Source: an uncultured Bacteroides sp. (GTDB lineage: Bacteria; Bacteroidota; Bacteroidia; Bacteroidales; Bacteroidaceae). Taken from it: a stretch of DNA of 27,635 bases. The translations under genes and the position numbers were made by a program. Every line of letters begins with the position of its first letter. The stretch's first letter is position 1. Below the pieces are notes generated by a model, which ran no database searches, was not told where the DNA came from, and saw only the letters and a program-made list of their open reading frames with translations. The DNA lies in assembly GCA_900542985.1 (NCBI GenBank), contig UQPQ01000039.1, positions 1 to 27,635 of the forward strand, given 5' to 3'. Below, in pieces: positions 17,264 through 25,880 of the stretch.

Positions 17264-17269
17264 AAACGC

Positions 17270-18061
17270 TTACAAGTTGTTGCGTTCGATGTCTTTAAAG
17301 TATTTGTAGGTACCAACTTTCAGTTCATCAGTAGCTGCTTCATCACAAACAATGATACCGTGCTGATGCATCTGCAATGCACTGATAGTCCACATCTGTG
17401 TGATACCACCTTCTACTGCATGCTGCAATGCACGAGCTTTGTTGTGACCATTACAAAGAATCAACACTTCGCGAGCAGACAATACTGTACCTACACCTAC
17501 TGTCAACGCAGTTTTAGGAACTTTGTTAATATCGTTTTCGAAGAAACGAGAGTTAGCAATAATAGTATCTGTAGTCAAAGTTTTTACACGAGTACGTGAA
17601 GTCAAAGAAGAACCCGGTTCGTTGAACGCAATGTGTCCGTCAGGACCAATACCACCCAAGAACAAGTCGATACCACCGAATGATTCGATTTGCTTTTCAT
17701 AATTTGCACATTCAGCTTCCAAATCTTCTGCATTTCCATTCAGGATATGGATATTTTCCTTGCAGATATCAATATGATTGAAGAAGTTGTTGAACATGAA
17801 TGAATGATAGCTTTCAGGATGAGATTCCGGCAGACCTACATATTCGTCCATGTTGAATGTTACCACATGTTTGAAAGATACCACACCTTTCTTATTCAGT
17901 TCAATAAGTGCTTTATACATACCCAGCGGAGATGAACCGGTAGGCAAGCCCAATACAAAAGGTTTTTCAGCTGTAGGATTAGCCTTGTTTATTTTCTGTG
18001 CCACATAATTGGCAGCCCATTGAGAAAGCGACTGATAATCAGGTTCAATAATTACTCTCAT
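17270..18061 (-). CDS. nagB: Glucosamine-6-phosphate deaminase NagB
   Basis: This 263-residue enzyme converts glucosamine 6-phosphate to fructose 6-phosphate and ammonia, the last step of amino-sugar catabolism into glycolysis. It aligns without gaps to E. coli numbering over the active site. D72 is in FNMDEY, D141, H143 and E148 are in [11 protein letters not shown], and R172 (NSRFF) and K208 (GHNKA) are the phosphate contacts. S151, R158, K160 and Y254, which form the GlcNAc-6-phosphate allosteric site in E. coli, are also present, so allosteric activation is plausible. The frame extends 20 residues further to 18121, but that extension overlaps the promoter's -7 box, and MRVIIEPDY is the standard start. 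It is the first gene of a two-gene unit with the NagB/PIG-L fusion. Confidence 0.96.
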   Translation of the reverse strand: MRVIIEPDYQSLSQWAANYVAQKINKANPTAEKPFVLGLPTGSSPLGMYKALIELNKKGVVSFKHVVTFNMDEYVGLPESHPESYHSFMFNNFFNHIDICKENIHILNGNAEDLEAECANYEKQIESFGGIDLFLGGIGPDGHIAFNEPGSSLTSRTRVKTLTTDTIIANSRFFENDINKVPKTALTVGVGTVLSAREVLILCNGHNKARALQHAVEGGITQMWTISALQMHQHGIIVCDEAATDELKVGTYKYFKDIERNNL

Positions 18062-18118
18062 AGTTTCTTCAGGTTTTAAATATTGTAATAAAATTAATTT
18101 TTTACTCTTTACTATATG

Positions 18119-18149
18119 CAAAGATATTTTTAATTACAGACATAAACAA
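18119..18149 (-). promoter_or_regulatory. Likely promoter of nagB and the fusion gene
   Basis: TATCTTTG on the minus strand (18126-18119) is a perfect -7 box. At 19 nt spacing the -33 position reads TTGT (18149-18146) instead of TTTG. The start site would be near 18112, about 50 nt before the nagB ATG at 18061. This also argues against the longer reading frame. Confidence 0.55.
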
Positions 18150-18269
18150 CAAACCGTTCGGCTATTTCTCTGCTATTTGTTAAATTACCTAATATTGGGT
18201 AGATAACCATCTTCATATTCATAACCTGACATCTGCATGCTTTTTATCGCACACATCACGATACAATCG

Positions 18270-19061
18270 TCAAGTATTCAACCACATTTTCAGCGCTGTG
18301 ACTTTTTCTCTACTCACTTGAATGGCATCATCAAAAGGAGGATTTACTCTTATATTCAGTTTACTTCCATTATAAGGTTCAATAGTCTTGATTGATTCAG
18401 CCGATAAAATAAGCTGACGGTTTACCCGAAAAAAACGGCGGCCATCCAATTGTTCTTCAAGCTTGCCAAGCGACAAATCAATCGCATGCCTTTTTCCCTC
18501 TTTTGTAACCGCAAAAGTAATCTTGCATTCCGAATAGAAATATGCAATATCAGCGACTTGTATGGTATAAAAATGACGATTGCCGGTAATAAGGAAACGA
18601 GTTCGGAAACAGGACTCATCCCGTTTGGAAAGTAATGCAACCAGCTCTCTTACATTCATCTGGTCATTGAACTCTCTAATTGTTACCGGAGAAAGACGCT
18701 CAAATTTAGTAATAGCAGCCAACAAGCGGTCCTCGTGTATTGGCTTAAGCAAATAATCAATACTGTTAACGGCAAAAGCCCGGACTGCATATTCGTCATA
18801 AGCAGTGGTAAATATAATCATACTACTGGGATGTGCCTGCTCCAAAAAGAGAAAAGAATTCCCATCAGTCAGTTGTATATCCAAGAACAACACATCCGGA
18901 TGAGGATTTTCCGCAAACCATTTCACCGAATCTTCTACTGTACCGGGCAGCAATGTAATCTCCCACTCCGGCCGAAGAGTAGTCAACATATGATTCAATA
19001 ATCTTGCAGCAGGATACTCATCTTCTATGATAGCCGCATGTACTTTTCTCAATTCATTCAT
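18270..19061 (-). CDS. LytTR-family response regulator
   Basis: This cytoplasmic regulator has a receiver domain (acidic pocket IIEDE, phosphoacceptor Asp in LFLDIQL at D61 from this start, FTTAYDEYAVRAF, and Lys in LLKPI). A C-terminal LytTR DNA-binding domain occupies roughly the last 105 residues (TRFLITGNRHFYTIQ...FFRVNRQLILSAESI). LytTR proteins bind direct repeats about two helical turns apart. Two in-frame ATGs (19067 and 19061) overlap the kinase stop at 19054-19056, so translation is coupled. The choice between them is uncertain; the earlier one adds two residues. It is the last gene of the efflux operon, and its likely target is the triple direct repeat at 25647-25701. No convincing terminator was seen in the 208-nt gap to nagB. 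Confidence 0.93.
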   Translation of the reverse strand: MNELRKVHAAIIEDEYPAARLLNHMLTTLRPEWEITLLPGTVEDSVKWFAENPHPDVLFLDIQLTDGNSFLFLEQAHPSSMIIFTTAYDEYAVRAFAVNSIDYLLKPIHEDRLLAAITKFERLSPVTIREFNDQMNVRELVALLSKRDESCFRTRFLITGNRHFYTIQVADIAYFYSECKITFAVTKEGKRHAIDLSLGKLEEQLDGRRFFRVNRQLILSAESIKTIEPYNGSKLNIRVNPPFDDAIQVSREKVTALKMWLNT

Positions 19062-20112
19062 ACTCATTCACTATAGGGACTTTGACGATAAAACGATTAT
19101 CCTTGTTTTCTACAATAATTTCTTTCTGACACACAAGCAAATTGCGCTGCAACAAATTATCCAGCCCTTTACCTGTACTGGCAACTCCTTTTTTAGGATG
19201 TATTTCGTTGGATACAACCAGCCAGTCTGCATCATCAATCCTGTCTGCATAAATAGAAATGACCATTGGCTTAGCCGGTGATATCACATTATGCTTCACC
19301 ACATTTTCCACCAAGAGCTGCAATGTCAGAGGAGGGATAGAACACTCGTATACATCAAGTGGCAATTCATTCTCCAACTCCAGACAATCCCCTAAACGTA
19401 CCTGATGCAAGAATATAAATTTACGGATAAAGTCCAGCTCTTCACCGATAGAAACCAACTGCTTGTTCTGACAAGACAAGATATATCTATAAATATCGGA
19501 TAAATTACGGGTAAACTCAACAGCCTTTTGCGGTGCATATTCAATTTCAGCAACCAGTGTATTCAGGCTATTGAATAAAAAATGAGGATTTAACTGGCTT
19601 TGCAAAGCCATATAGCGGGTCTTTATGGCACTTTCCTCCAAATCTTTTGTCCTCCTATACATCTCGACAATATTCTTATAGAACTGACTGACCATCATCT
19701 GTCCGATAATAAATAATTCTACCAAAAAGACAATAGACAACAAACGCATCCCCTTGGCTGCCACAATAAACGGATGTGGACTACCCGTCAGCCATTTTAT
19801 AGTAACCATCAAAAAATAATTCGTAACTAAAAGAAAGAAAGCTGAAACGATAAAGAATAAAATCAAAAACTTACGATCTCGTATAAAAGAAGGATATGTA
19901 CGAATCAGCCAATTGTCTATGTATTTAAGACTCAATCCAATGCCGTTGAATAGAATAATGGCAGATGCAAAAACTTCCGCTGTCATTAATTTCTCCTGAT
20001 GATGAACAGGAATATCAGTATAGTGCACTAAAAAGAAAAGCGAAAAGCACCCCAATGCAGAAAACAGAAAGATGTTCCACAAAAAAGCAAATCTATTCTT
20101 TTTATCCTTCAT
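19054..20112 (-). CDS. LytS/YehU-type sensor histidine kinase
   Basis: This 352-residue membrane kinase has four predicted N-terminal membrane segments (about 9-30, 43-62, 80-105 and 121-140). A short coiled linker (MYRRTKDLEESAIKTRYMALQSQ) follows. The His_kinase domain carries phosphoacceptor H177 in SQLNPHFLFNSLNTL, the N box in QLLVENVVKHN and the G box in TGKGLDNLLQRN. There is no large extracellular sensor, so the signal is probably sensed within the membrane or by another protein. Its stop overlaps the regulator's start, and it begins 15 nt after the TolC-like gene. This pairing with a LytTR regulator is the usual one. Confidence 0.92.
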   Translation of the reverse strand: MKDKKNRFAFLWNIFLFSALGCFSLFFLVHYTDIPVHHQEKLMTAEVFASAIILFNGIGLSLKYIDNWLIRTYPSFIRDRKFLILFFIVSAFFLLVTNYFLMVTIKWLTGSPHPFIVAAKGMRLLSIVFLVELFIIGQMMVSQFYKNIVEMYRRTKDLEESAIKTRYMALQSQLNPHFLFNSLNTLVAEIEYAPQKAVEFTRNLSDIYRYILSCQNKQLVSIGEELDFIRKFIFLHQVRLGDCLELENELPLDVYECSIPPLTLQLLVENVVKHNVISPAKPMVISIYADRIDDADWLVVSNEIHPKKGVASTGKGLDNLLQRNLLVCQKEIIVENKDNRFIVKVPIVNEYE

Positions 20113-20127
20113 CTTATTTATTTTTTA

Positions 20128-21450
20128 TTAATACCCTATTCTTCCCATCGCCCTTTCAAATCCACTCTTAGCTATCTGTGCGTCTAATTTTGACTGTATG
20201 TAATTCACTTTAGCTTCCTGATGATAGAGTTGTGCATTAATTACTTCTACAATAGAGATATTTCCTTCCTTGTATTTCTCCATAGCCAAGTATTCACTTT
20301 CGGCAGCCTTTTGCAGTGAACTCTCTGTAAAGATTACCTTTTCTATCGATTGTGAATATGTATAATAAGCCGTTTCTATTTCCAGCCGAAGATTATCTAC
20401 CACTTTATGATGATTCTCCTGGGCTATATCAATTCCATATTTTCCAGCACGACGAGTACTTTTTCTTTTACCCCATTCAAAGATAGGAACACTTAGTTTA
20501 GCATACACCACATAGTTAGGATCCATATCAGACCGGAAATTATAACCCGGTGACATATAACTTCCATCAATTCCAACCGATACCCGTGGCAGAAACTGGG
20601 CATTGGCCATTTTCGCCTGTGCTTTCTGGATCTCGACTTTATTTAACGCAATCCTTAGTTCAGGCCGATGAGCCAATCCTAAATCTGTCGTTTCATTTCT
20701 ATCATCCATTTCTCTTAAAGATATCACTGCAGAATCCGTTTGAAGTACACTGTCTGGAGCCACACCGGCAAAAGAATTCAGTGATAACCGAGCTACTTCT
20801 CTCCTGTTCTCTGCCTGCAACAAACGATAATTTGCATCATTCAGCTTTACTTCAGCCATAAGCAAATCACTACGGTCTGTATATTCCTCTTGTACCCGAT
20901 GACGGACCACATCTACCAATAGTGATACAGACGACTTAAACTCTTCTGCTATCTTTACCATTTCTGTCTGCGCTACTGCATTCCAGTAATAAACATCGGC
21001 ATTGTAAACAGTATTATTGGTAATACGTTGTTGCTCGTACTCAGCCAGTTCTTTCTCCTTCTTCGACTTGTCATACCCTGCACGGATAAATCCTCCTTGA
21101 TACAACGGCTGCGCCAAAGTCAGCGAAGCTCCATACTTCATATCAGAACCTTGCCAAGAACGGGATATATTCATCTCCGGTATATCAACCTGCAACTCCA
21201 TCGGATTACCGGTATAGCTGAAGCTACCATCAGCAGATAATTTAGGAAGAAAATCTGCTTTCGCTGATTTCTCTTTCTCCTTCTGCAAGGATACAGTATA
21301 TCCAGCAGCCTTAATATCCTGATTGTAGTCAATTACCCGATTACGATAAGCCTGCAAACAAGCACTTTGCTGAGCACACGCTGTTTGTACTCCAAATATA
21401 GCGAATAAAATAATTGCCCACTGACCGAAATAAAGAAATTTGATACTCAT
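20128..21450 (-). CDS. TolC-like outer membrane efflux channel
   Basis: This 440-residue outer membrane efflux protein is the exit duct for the adjacent RND pump. A signal peptide is cleaved after TACA (residue 26). Two OEP repeats follow, each with long alpha-helices that build the periplasmic tunnel. Typical motifs are FLPKLSADGSFSYTG, LTLAQPLYQGG, AQFLPRVSVGIDGSY and KLSVPIFEWGKR. Length agrees with the family (about 430-480). It is the third gene of the operon, 10 nt after the pump, and the sensor kinase follows after 15 nt. Confidence 0.93.
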   Translation of the reverse strand: MSIKFLYFGQWAIILFAIFGVQTACAQQSACLQAYRNRVIDYNQDIKAAGYTVSLQKEKEKSAKADFLPKLSADGSFSYTGNPMELQVDIPEMNISRSWQGSDMKYGASLTLAQPLYQGGFIRAGYDKSKKEKELAEYEQQRITNNTVYNADVYYWNAVAQTEMVKIAEEFKSSVSLLVDVVRHRVQEEYTDRSDLLMAEVKLNDANYRLLQAENRREVARLSLNSFAGVAPDSVLQTDSAVISLREMDDRNETTDLGLAHRPELRIALNKVEIQKAQAKMANAQFLPRVSVGIDGSYMSPGYNFRSDMDPNYVVYAKLSVPIFEWGKRKSTRRAGKYGIDIAQENHHKVVDNLRLEIETAYYTYSQSIEKVIFTESSLQKAAESEYLAMEKYKEGNISIVEVINAQLYHQEAKVNYIQSKLDAQIAKSGFERAMGRIGY

Positions 21451-21460
21451 AGTCTTTATT

Positions 21461-24400
21461 TTAAATATTCTCTTTTTTTACTTGATAAAAAATAGCATAC
21501 AATGCCGGAGTTACAAATAGGGTAAGTAAAGTAGCAAAAGACAGACCAAACACAATAGTAGCTGCCATTCCACCGAAAACTACATCAAAAAGCAAAGGAA
21601 TACTTCCAAAAATAGTCGTAAGAGCAGCCATCAGCACAGGTCTTGTTCTCGATACTGTAGCCTCAATAATGGCATGATAAGGGTCAACACCCATACTCCT
21701 CTGTATATTGACTTCATCCAACAACACAATTACATTTTTGATAATCATCCCCAACAGTCCAAGCCATCCCGCCATACAGAAGAATCCAAATTCGAAACCG
21801 GTACAGAGCAACCCCAAAACCATACCAATCAGAGACAACGGAAGAATCAAAAAGATTATGGCCGGCTGCTTGAAGTTACCAAACAAAGCCACGAGAATAA
21901 TAATCAAGAAGACTATTGCCAAAGGAAAATATTTGGTAAGTGCTTCCATTGCCTCTTTCTGATCTTTATATTGAGAGTCCCAAAAGAAGGTATATCCTTC
22001 TGGCAATTGTATTTGCTCAACTTCTGCCTTTATTTCATTCAAGACCTCAGACATCGTATGCCCCGGTTTGACATCACACTGTGCAGCCATAGACAACTGA
22101 CGATTATAGGTACGTACCAAAGGATACTCCCATCCCAGTTCTATATCATCTGTCAACTGAGCCAATGGAGCAGAACGTGTACCGTTCCATACCTGCAAAT
22201 CCTCCAATGATTTTTGTGAAAAATCTTCTTCAAATGGAGTACGGAGCAAAACCGGAACTTTTTTGTTCTCATCACGGTAAACACCCACAGAAACTCCATC
22301 ACACAAACTTTTCACAGCCATCATCATATCCGAACGCCCGATATTCAGTTTACCAGCTTTTACAGGATCGTATTCAGCCTGTACATTCATTGCCATATTT
22401 CCCCATTCATTGCGAGGATTCAATGCTTTAGGATTATTACGCATAATACCAACAGCTATTTGGGTGAGAGAATCGAGTACCGCAGGATCATCTCCGCAAA
22501 AACGAGCTTCAATCAAAGCCTGAGGAATGGAATTCAGTTCGAAACGGTTCACGCGTATCAACGCATCCGGAAACTTCAGAGGCAATGTTTCATTCAACAT
22601 TTTCTGCAAGGCACGAGCCTTTTCGGGAGTTTCAGCTTCTACCAGACATTGAGCATAATTGGATTGTGGTCCGTAAGCAGCATTGGCAAGATAAAAACGA
22701 GGAGGAGTTTGTCCGACAAACGAAGAAACTTGCTTTACTTCTGAATTCTGCTTGAGATAAGCAACCATTTCTGTAACCTGCTTTTCCGTTTCTTCGATAC
22801 GTACTCCCTCGGGCAACCACATATCGACAGAAAAATATTGTTTATTCAACAAAGGCATAAACTGTTGTGGAATAAAACGGAACCCCCAGACCGACAAGGC
22901 CAGCAAAACAACCATACATCCTACTACTCTATATTTTTTCCGGATTGTAGCAGCCAGCAATTTGCGGAAAAGAGTATAGATACGTCCCTGAAACAACTCT
23001 CCATTCAACTCATCCGGACGAGGACGACGCACAAACTCTTGTACAAAAAAGACATTCTGCGTAATAGCAAACACCCAGCTCAACAACAATGAAACTGCAA
23101 TCACAATAAACAATGAAGACAAAAGCTCTCCGGTAATATGAGGAGACAAATATACAGGAAGAAACGTCAGGACTGCAATCAAGGTTGCTCCCAACAAAGG
23201 CATGGATGTAGTAGAAACAGCAGCCAATATTGCATTTCGTTTACGCATTCCTTTCTGCATATTCACCAAAGCCGAATCGTATACCACAATGGCATTGTCT
23301 ACCAGCATTCCCATAGCTATAATAATCGCAGCCAACGACATACGCTGCAGGGCTATCCCCGTAGCATTCATATAAACAAGTGTTCCGAAAATAGAGAAGA
23401 TCAATCCGCTCCCTATCAGAAATCCGTTTTTAAAGCCGATAAAGAACAACAATACCGCGATAACCGTCAACACAGAAATAATCAGGTTCATTACAAAGCC
23501 ATCGTTTGCCACAGCCGACTCATATCCTTGATCATAGATTGACTCCAAATAAAATCCTTCCGGTAATCTGTCTTTTAAGTGTCCTATAGTTTCCTTGACC
23601 AACTCAGACATCTCCACTACATTTCCATCGGAAACGGTAGAAATTGCAATTCCTACTGCCGGAATATTATTTATAGCCATCTTACTTCTGGCCGGATGTA
23701 CATAGCTTTCGGAAAAAGTAGCAATCTCTCCCAAGCGAAAGTAAGTTCCATCCTTCGAAACAACAGTAAGATTTTCTATTTCTTCCATACTAAAGAAACT
23801 CCCAACAGCCTCTACCCTCAAACGATGCGTATCGGTCTCTATGGCTCCAGCATCCACAATTTTATTTTGCTTATCGAAGGCCGAAATAATATCGTGTACC
23901 GTCAAGCCACTCTTCGACAGTAAAGTGGGATTAATAGTAACCTCAATTGTCCGGTTCTGTACTCCAAACAATTCCACCTTTGCCACATCCTTCACATCCA
24001 AAAGTTCATTTTTAATAATCTCAGCCTGTTCTTCCAGTTCCCGATAAGTATGGCAGTCACTACTTAATCCATAGAATACTCCCAATACATCACCAAAATC
24101 ATCATTTACGACCGAAGGACCTGCCCCTGCCGGCAATTTACTTTGTACATCACTCACTTTTCTGCGCAACTTGTCCCACAACTGCTGCATTTCATCTGCA
24201 CGGATTTCCTTTTTTACATACACCGTTATTTTGGACAAGCCGGCTCTGTTATCAGTCTTCAGATAATACAATTCGCCTAATGACTGAATAGATTCCTCAA
24301 GAATATCGGTCACCTGTTTCTGTACTTCCATAGGAGATGCTCCAGGATACGAAGTAGTTACCACGGCTTGTTTGATAGTAAACGGGGCATCCTCTAATTT

Positions 24401-24505
24401 CCCCATATTTACATAAGCTACAGAACCGCCTATCAGCACAAGCGCCATCAACAGCCACGACAAAGATTTGTTTTTCAGAAAAAACTTTGTAATATCTCTA
24501 ACCAT
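21461..24505 (-). CDS. RND-family efflux pump (AcrB/MdtB-like, HAE-1 group)
   Basis: This 1014-residue inner membrane proton-driven exporter has twelve membrane segments and two large periplasmic loops, following the ACR_tran plan (residues 12-30, 340-480, 520-540, 850-1010). The proton-relay motif in TM4 is GMLVDNAIVV. The first Asp (D403) matches AcrB D407, but the second position is Asn (N404) where AcrB has D408. The TM10 Lys is present (K923 in GMIIKNVIVLLDE). The porter domain includes YPGASPMEVQKQVTDILEE and the fold-repeat motif RVNRFELNSIP. Substrates (drugs, bile salts, dyes, metals) cannot be read from sequence. The lack of CusA-type Met clusters makes metal export unlikely. The adaptor lies upstream and the outer membrane channel downstream. 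Confidence 0.95.
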   Translation of the reverse strand: MVRDITKFFLKNKSLSWLLMALVLIGGSVAYVNMGKLEDAPFTIKQAVVTTSYPGASPMEVQKQVTDILEESIQSLGELYYLKTDNRAGLSKITVYVKKEIRADEMQQLWDKLRRKVSDVQSKLPAGAGPSVVNDDFGDVLGVFYGLSSDCHTYRELEEQAEIIKNELLDVKDVAKVELFGVQNRTIEVTINPTLLSKSGLTVHDIISAFDKQNKIVDAGAIETDTHRLRVEAVGSFFSMEEIENLTVVSKDGTYFRLGEIATFSESYVHPARSKMAINNIPAVGIAISTVSDGNVVEMSELVKETIGHLKDRLPEGFYLESIYDQGYESAVANDGFVMNLIISVLTVIAVLLFFIGFKNGFLIGSGLIFSIFGTLVYMNATGIALQRMSLAAIIIAMGMLVDNAIVVYDSALVNMQKGMRKRNAILAAVSTTSMPLLGATLIAVLTFLPVYLSPHITGELLSSLFIVIAVSLLLSWVFAITQNVFFVQEFVRRPRPDELNGELFQGRIYTLFRKLLAATIRKKYRVVGCMVVLLALSVWGFRFIPQQFMPLLNKQYFSVDMWLPEGVRIEETEKQVTEMVAYLKQNSEVKQVSSFVGQTPPRFYLANAAYGPQSNYAQCLVEAETPEKARALQKMLNETLPLKFPDALIRVNRFELNSIPQALIEARFCGDDPAVLDSLTQIAVGIMRNNPKALNPRNEWGNMAMNVQAEYDPVKAGKLNIGRSDMMMAVKSLCDGVSVGVYRDENKKVPVLLRTPFEEDFSQKSLEDLQVWNGTRSAPLAQLTDDIELGWEYPLVRTYNRQLSMAAQCDVKPGHTMSEVLNEIKAEVEQIQLPEGYTFFWDSQYKDQKEAMEALTKYFPLAIVFLIIILVALFGNFKQPAIIFLILPLSLIGMVLGLLCTGFEFGFFCMAGWLGLLGMIIKNVIVLLDEVNIQRSMGVDPYHAIIEATVSRTRPVLMAALTTIFGSIPLLFDVVFGGMAATIVFGLSFATLLTLFVTPALYAIFYQVKKENI

Positions 24506-24515
24506 ATCCCTCTAA

Positions 24516-25562
24516 TTATAATTGTAAAAGTACCTCTTCATTCTCCGAAAGATAGGAAAGACGAGTTACTGCAACCTTATCTCCGACATTCAGTCCGGAT
24601 AATATTTCTACCCTATTCCCCGACAGCATACTTCCTATCTCCACTTTTTGTTTCCTCACTCTGCTATCTTTTCCCAGTACCCAGACAAATGCTCCTTTAT
24701 CTATAGTGTGACAAACAGCTGTCTGGGGAATGGCCACAAGTGAACATGAATGTAAACCACCATCGGATTTGGGGAATCGTAAAGACAAAGTGCCAGCCAT
24801 TCCACCAAACAGACTGTAATCTTTATTATCCAATATAACCGTATACAAATAAGAGATATTATTTTCCAAGGTACTTTGAGTCACATACGTTTCGATGGGA
24901 TGAAACTTCTTTTCGCCCAAAGCTTTGAACTGTACAAAAGAAGAATCTTTCAGTCCGGCTGCACGAAGGCCAACCGCCATATCTTCCGGGATACAAGCCT
25001 CGGCCTTAATTCGTGAAAGATCAATAAAAGTAACGACCGGAAAAGAAGGACTAACCTCCTGATACTTGTCAATGTTTATTTTTTGTACATAGCCGTCAAA
25101 AGGAGCTGTCAGCCGGGTATCTTTCAGTTCATTCTCCGCAGTATTAAAATCAGCTTCAGCACGTTCATAATCGGCCTTGGCTTTCTCGTATGCAGCACCA
25201 GAAATATTCCCCTTCTCATACAGATTGGACACACGAATAAAATCTGCCTTTGTCTGATTGAACAAAGCTTCCGCCCGCTGCTTGCGAATTAAAAAATCAC
25301 GGTCGTCAATAGCAGCAATCAATTCTCCTTTCCTAAAAAACTGACCGTTCTGTACTTCAAAATTCACCACCGGACCTCCTACTCTAAACGAGAGTTCCGT
25401 AGTACGATAAGGAGACGAAAGAAAAGTGTAACTACGCTCATTTTCTTCTGCAACAGTCTGTACAGAAGCAAATTTGACCTCCTGTTTCTGAGAAGTCTCT
25501 TTCACCGTACCACCACAAGAGACCAGCATACATATTCCAACAAATAAACAAACAGTCCTCAT
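24516..25562 (-). CDS. RND efflux periplasmic adaptor lipoprotein (membrane fusion protein)
   Basis: This 348-residue adaptor bridges the pump to the TolC-like channel. A lipoprotein signal (LVSC, lipidated C16) is followed by the barrel-sandwich lipoyl-like half (SFRVGGPVVNFEVQNGQFFRKGELIAAIDDRD). A helical hairpin comes next (about 90-140, ALFNQTKADFIRVSNLYEKGNISGAAYEKAKADY), then the second lipoyl half (LTAPFDGYVQKINIDKYQEV), beta-barrel and membrane-proximal domains. It is the first gene of the operon and sits about 40 nt downstream of the predicted transcription start. Confidence 0.94.
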   Translation of the reverse strand: MRTVCLFVGICMLVSCGGTVKETSQKQEVKFASVQTVAEENERSYTFLSSPYRTTELSFRVGGPVVNFEVQNGQFFRKGELIAAIDDRDFLIRKQRAEALFNQTKADFIRVSNLYEKGNISGAAYEKAKADYERAEADFNTAENELKDTRLTAPFDGYVQKINIDKYQEVSPSFPVVTFIDLSRIKAEACIPEDMAVGLRAAGLKDSSFVQFKALGEKKFHPIETYVTQSTLENNISYLYTVILDNKDYSLFGGMAGTLSLRFPKSDGGLHSCSLVAIPQTAVCHTIDKGAFVWVLGKDSRVRKQKVEIGSMLSGNRVEILSGLNVGDKVAVTRLSYLSENEEVLLQL

Positions 25563-25607
25563 CTTTAGATTCTCATTTAAACATTTATGTTTTTATATTT
25601 TGAATTA

Positions 25608-25638
25608 CAAAAATAGAGAGGAGACAAGCGGTGTCAAA
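25608..25638 (-). promoter_or_regulatory. Promoter of the efflux/two-component operon
   Basis: On the minus strand TTTG (25638-25635) is followed after exactly 19 nt by TATTTTTG (25615-25608), a perfect Bacteroides consensus. The start site near 25601 gives a leader of about 40 nt. No other promoter is seen between the five genes, whose gaps are 10, 10, 15 and -8 nt. The operator repeats begin 8 nt upstream of the -33 box. Confidence 0.82.
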
Positions 25639-25646
25639 CATTCATC

Positions 25647-25701
25647 ATTCCCAAACGGTAAATACAGATTCCCAACCGTATAAAAAGACTTCCCAACCTA
25701 C
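25647..25701 (-). promoter_or_regulatory. Triple direct repeat, probable LytTR operator
   Basis: Three direct copies of TTGGGAA (minus strand) occupy 25690-25696, 25669-25675 and 25648-25654, each exactly 21 bp apart. Flanking bases are also similar: TACCGTTTGGGAAT, TACGGTTGGGAAT and TAGGTTGGGAAG. The copy nearest the promoter contains ACCGTTTGG, which fits a LytTR-box consensus ([TA][AC][CA]GTTN[AG][TG]). The others differ at one position. They lie directly upstream of the -33 box, as expected for an activator. The binding protein is inferred to be the LytTR regulator encoded by the operon. Confidence 0.6.
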
Positions 25702-25790
25702 ATGCCATATAGCCTGTTTATGCTCAGCACAGTTTTCCCGCTAAAAAGACGACGACTGACAAAGAGCAAAAGGAACCAGGATTTATCATA
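25702..25790. other. Rest of the gap between the efflux operon and the PepSY lipoprotein gene
   Basis: The full gap between the two minus-strand genes is 318 nt (25563-25880). Apart from the promoter, the triple repeat and the terminator at 25791-25835, this part shows no ORF, RNA gene or clear repeat. A single GACGACGAC at 25748-25756 recalls the CGTCG elements but lacks their arms. Confidence 0.5.
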
Positions 25791-25835
25791 CAAAAATCCC
25801 CTTCCCACCATATCGGTATATGGTAAGAAGGGGAT
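25791..25835 (-). terminator. Terminator of the PepSY-like lipoprotein gene
   Basis: On the minus strand ATCCCCTTCTTACCATAT (25835-25818), a 4-nt loop and ATATGGTGGGAAGGGGAT (25813-25796) form an 18-position hairpin with two mismatches. TTTTTG follows. It lies about 45 nt after the stop and isolates this gene from the efflux operon downstream. Confidence 0.88.
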
Positions 25836-25880
25836 ACATAACCCGGCAAATCAATAAGCTATAAGCCTATACTTATTTAA

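Noticed and set aside
18062..18121. 20-residue extension of NagB
   Set aside because: It overlaps the -7 box at 18119-18126. MRVIIEPDY is the standard NagB N-terminus and gives exact E. coli numbering.
18122..18269. Terminator after the LytTR regulator gene
   Set aside because: Only a 5-bp TATCG/CGATA stem is visible and there is no U-tract, so it was not called.
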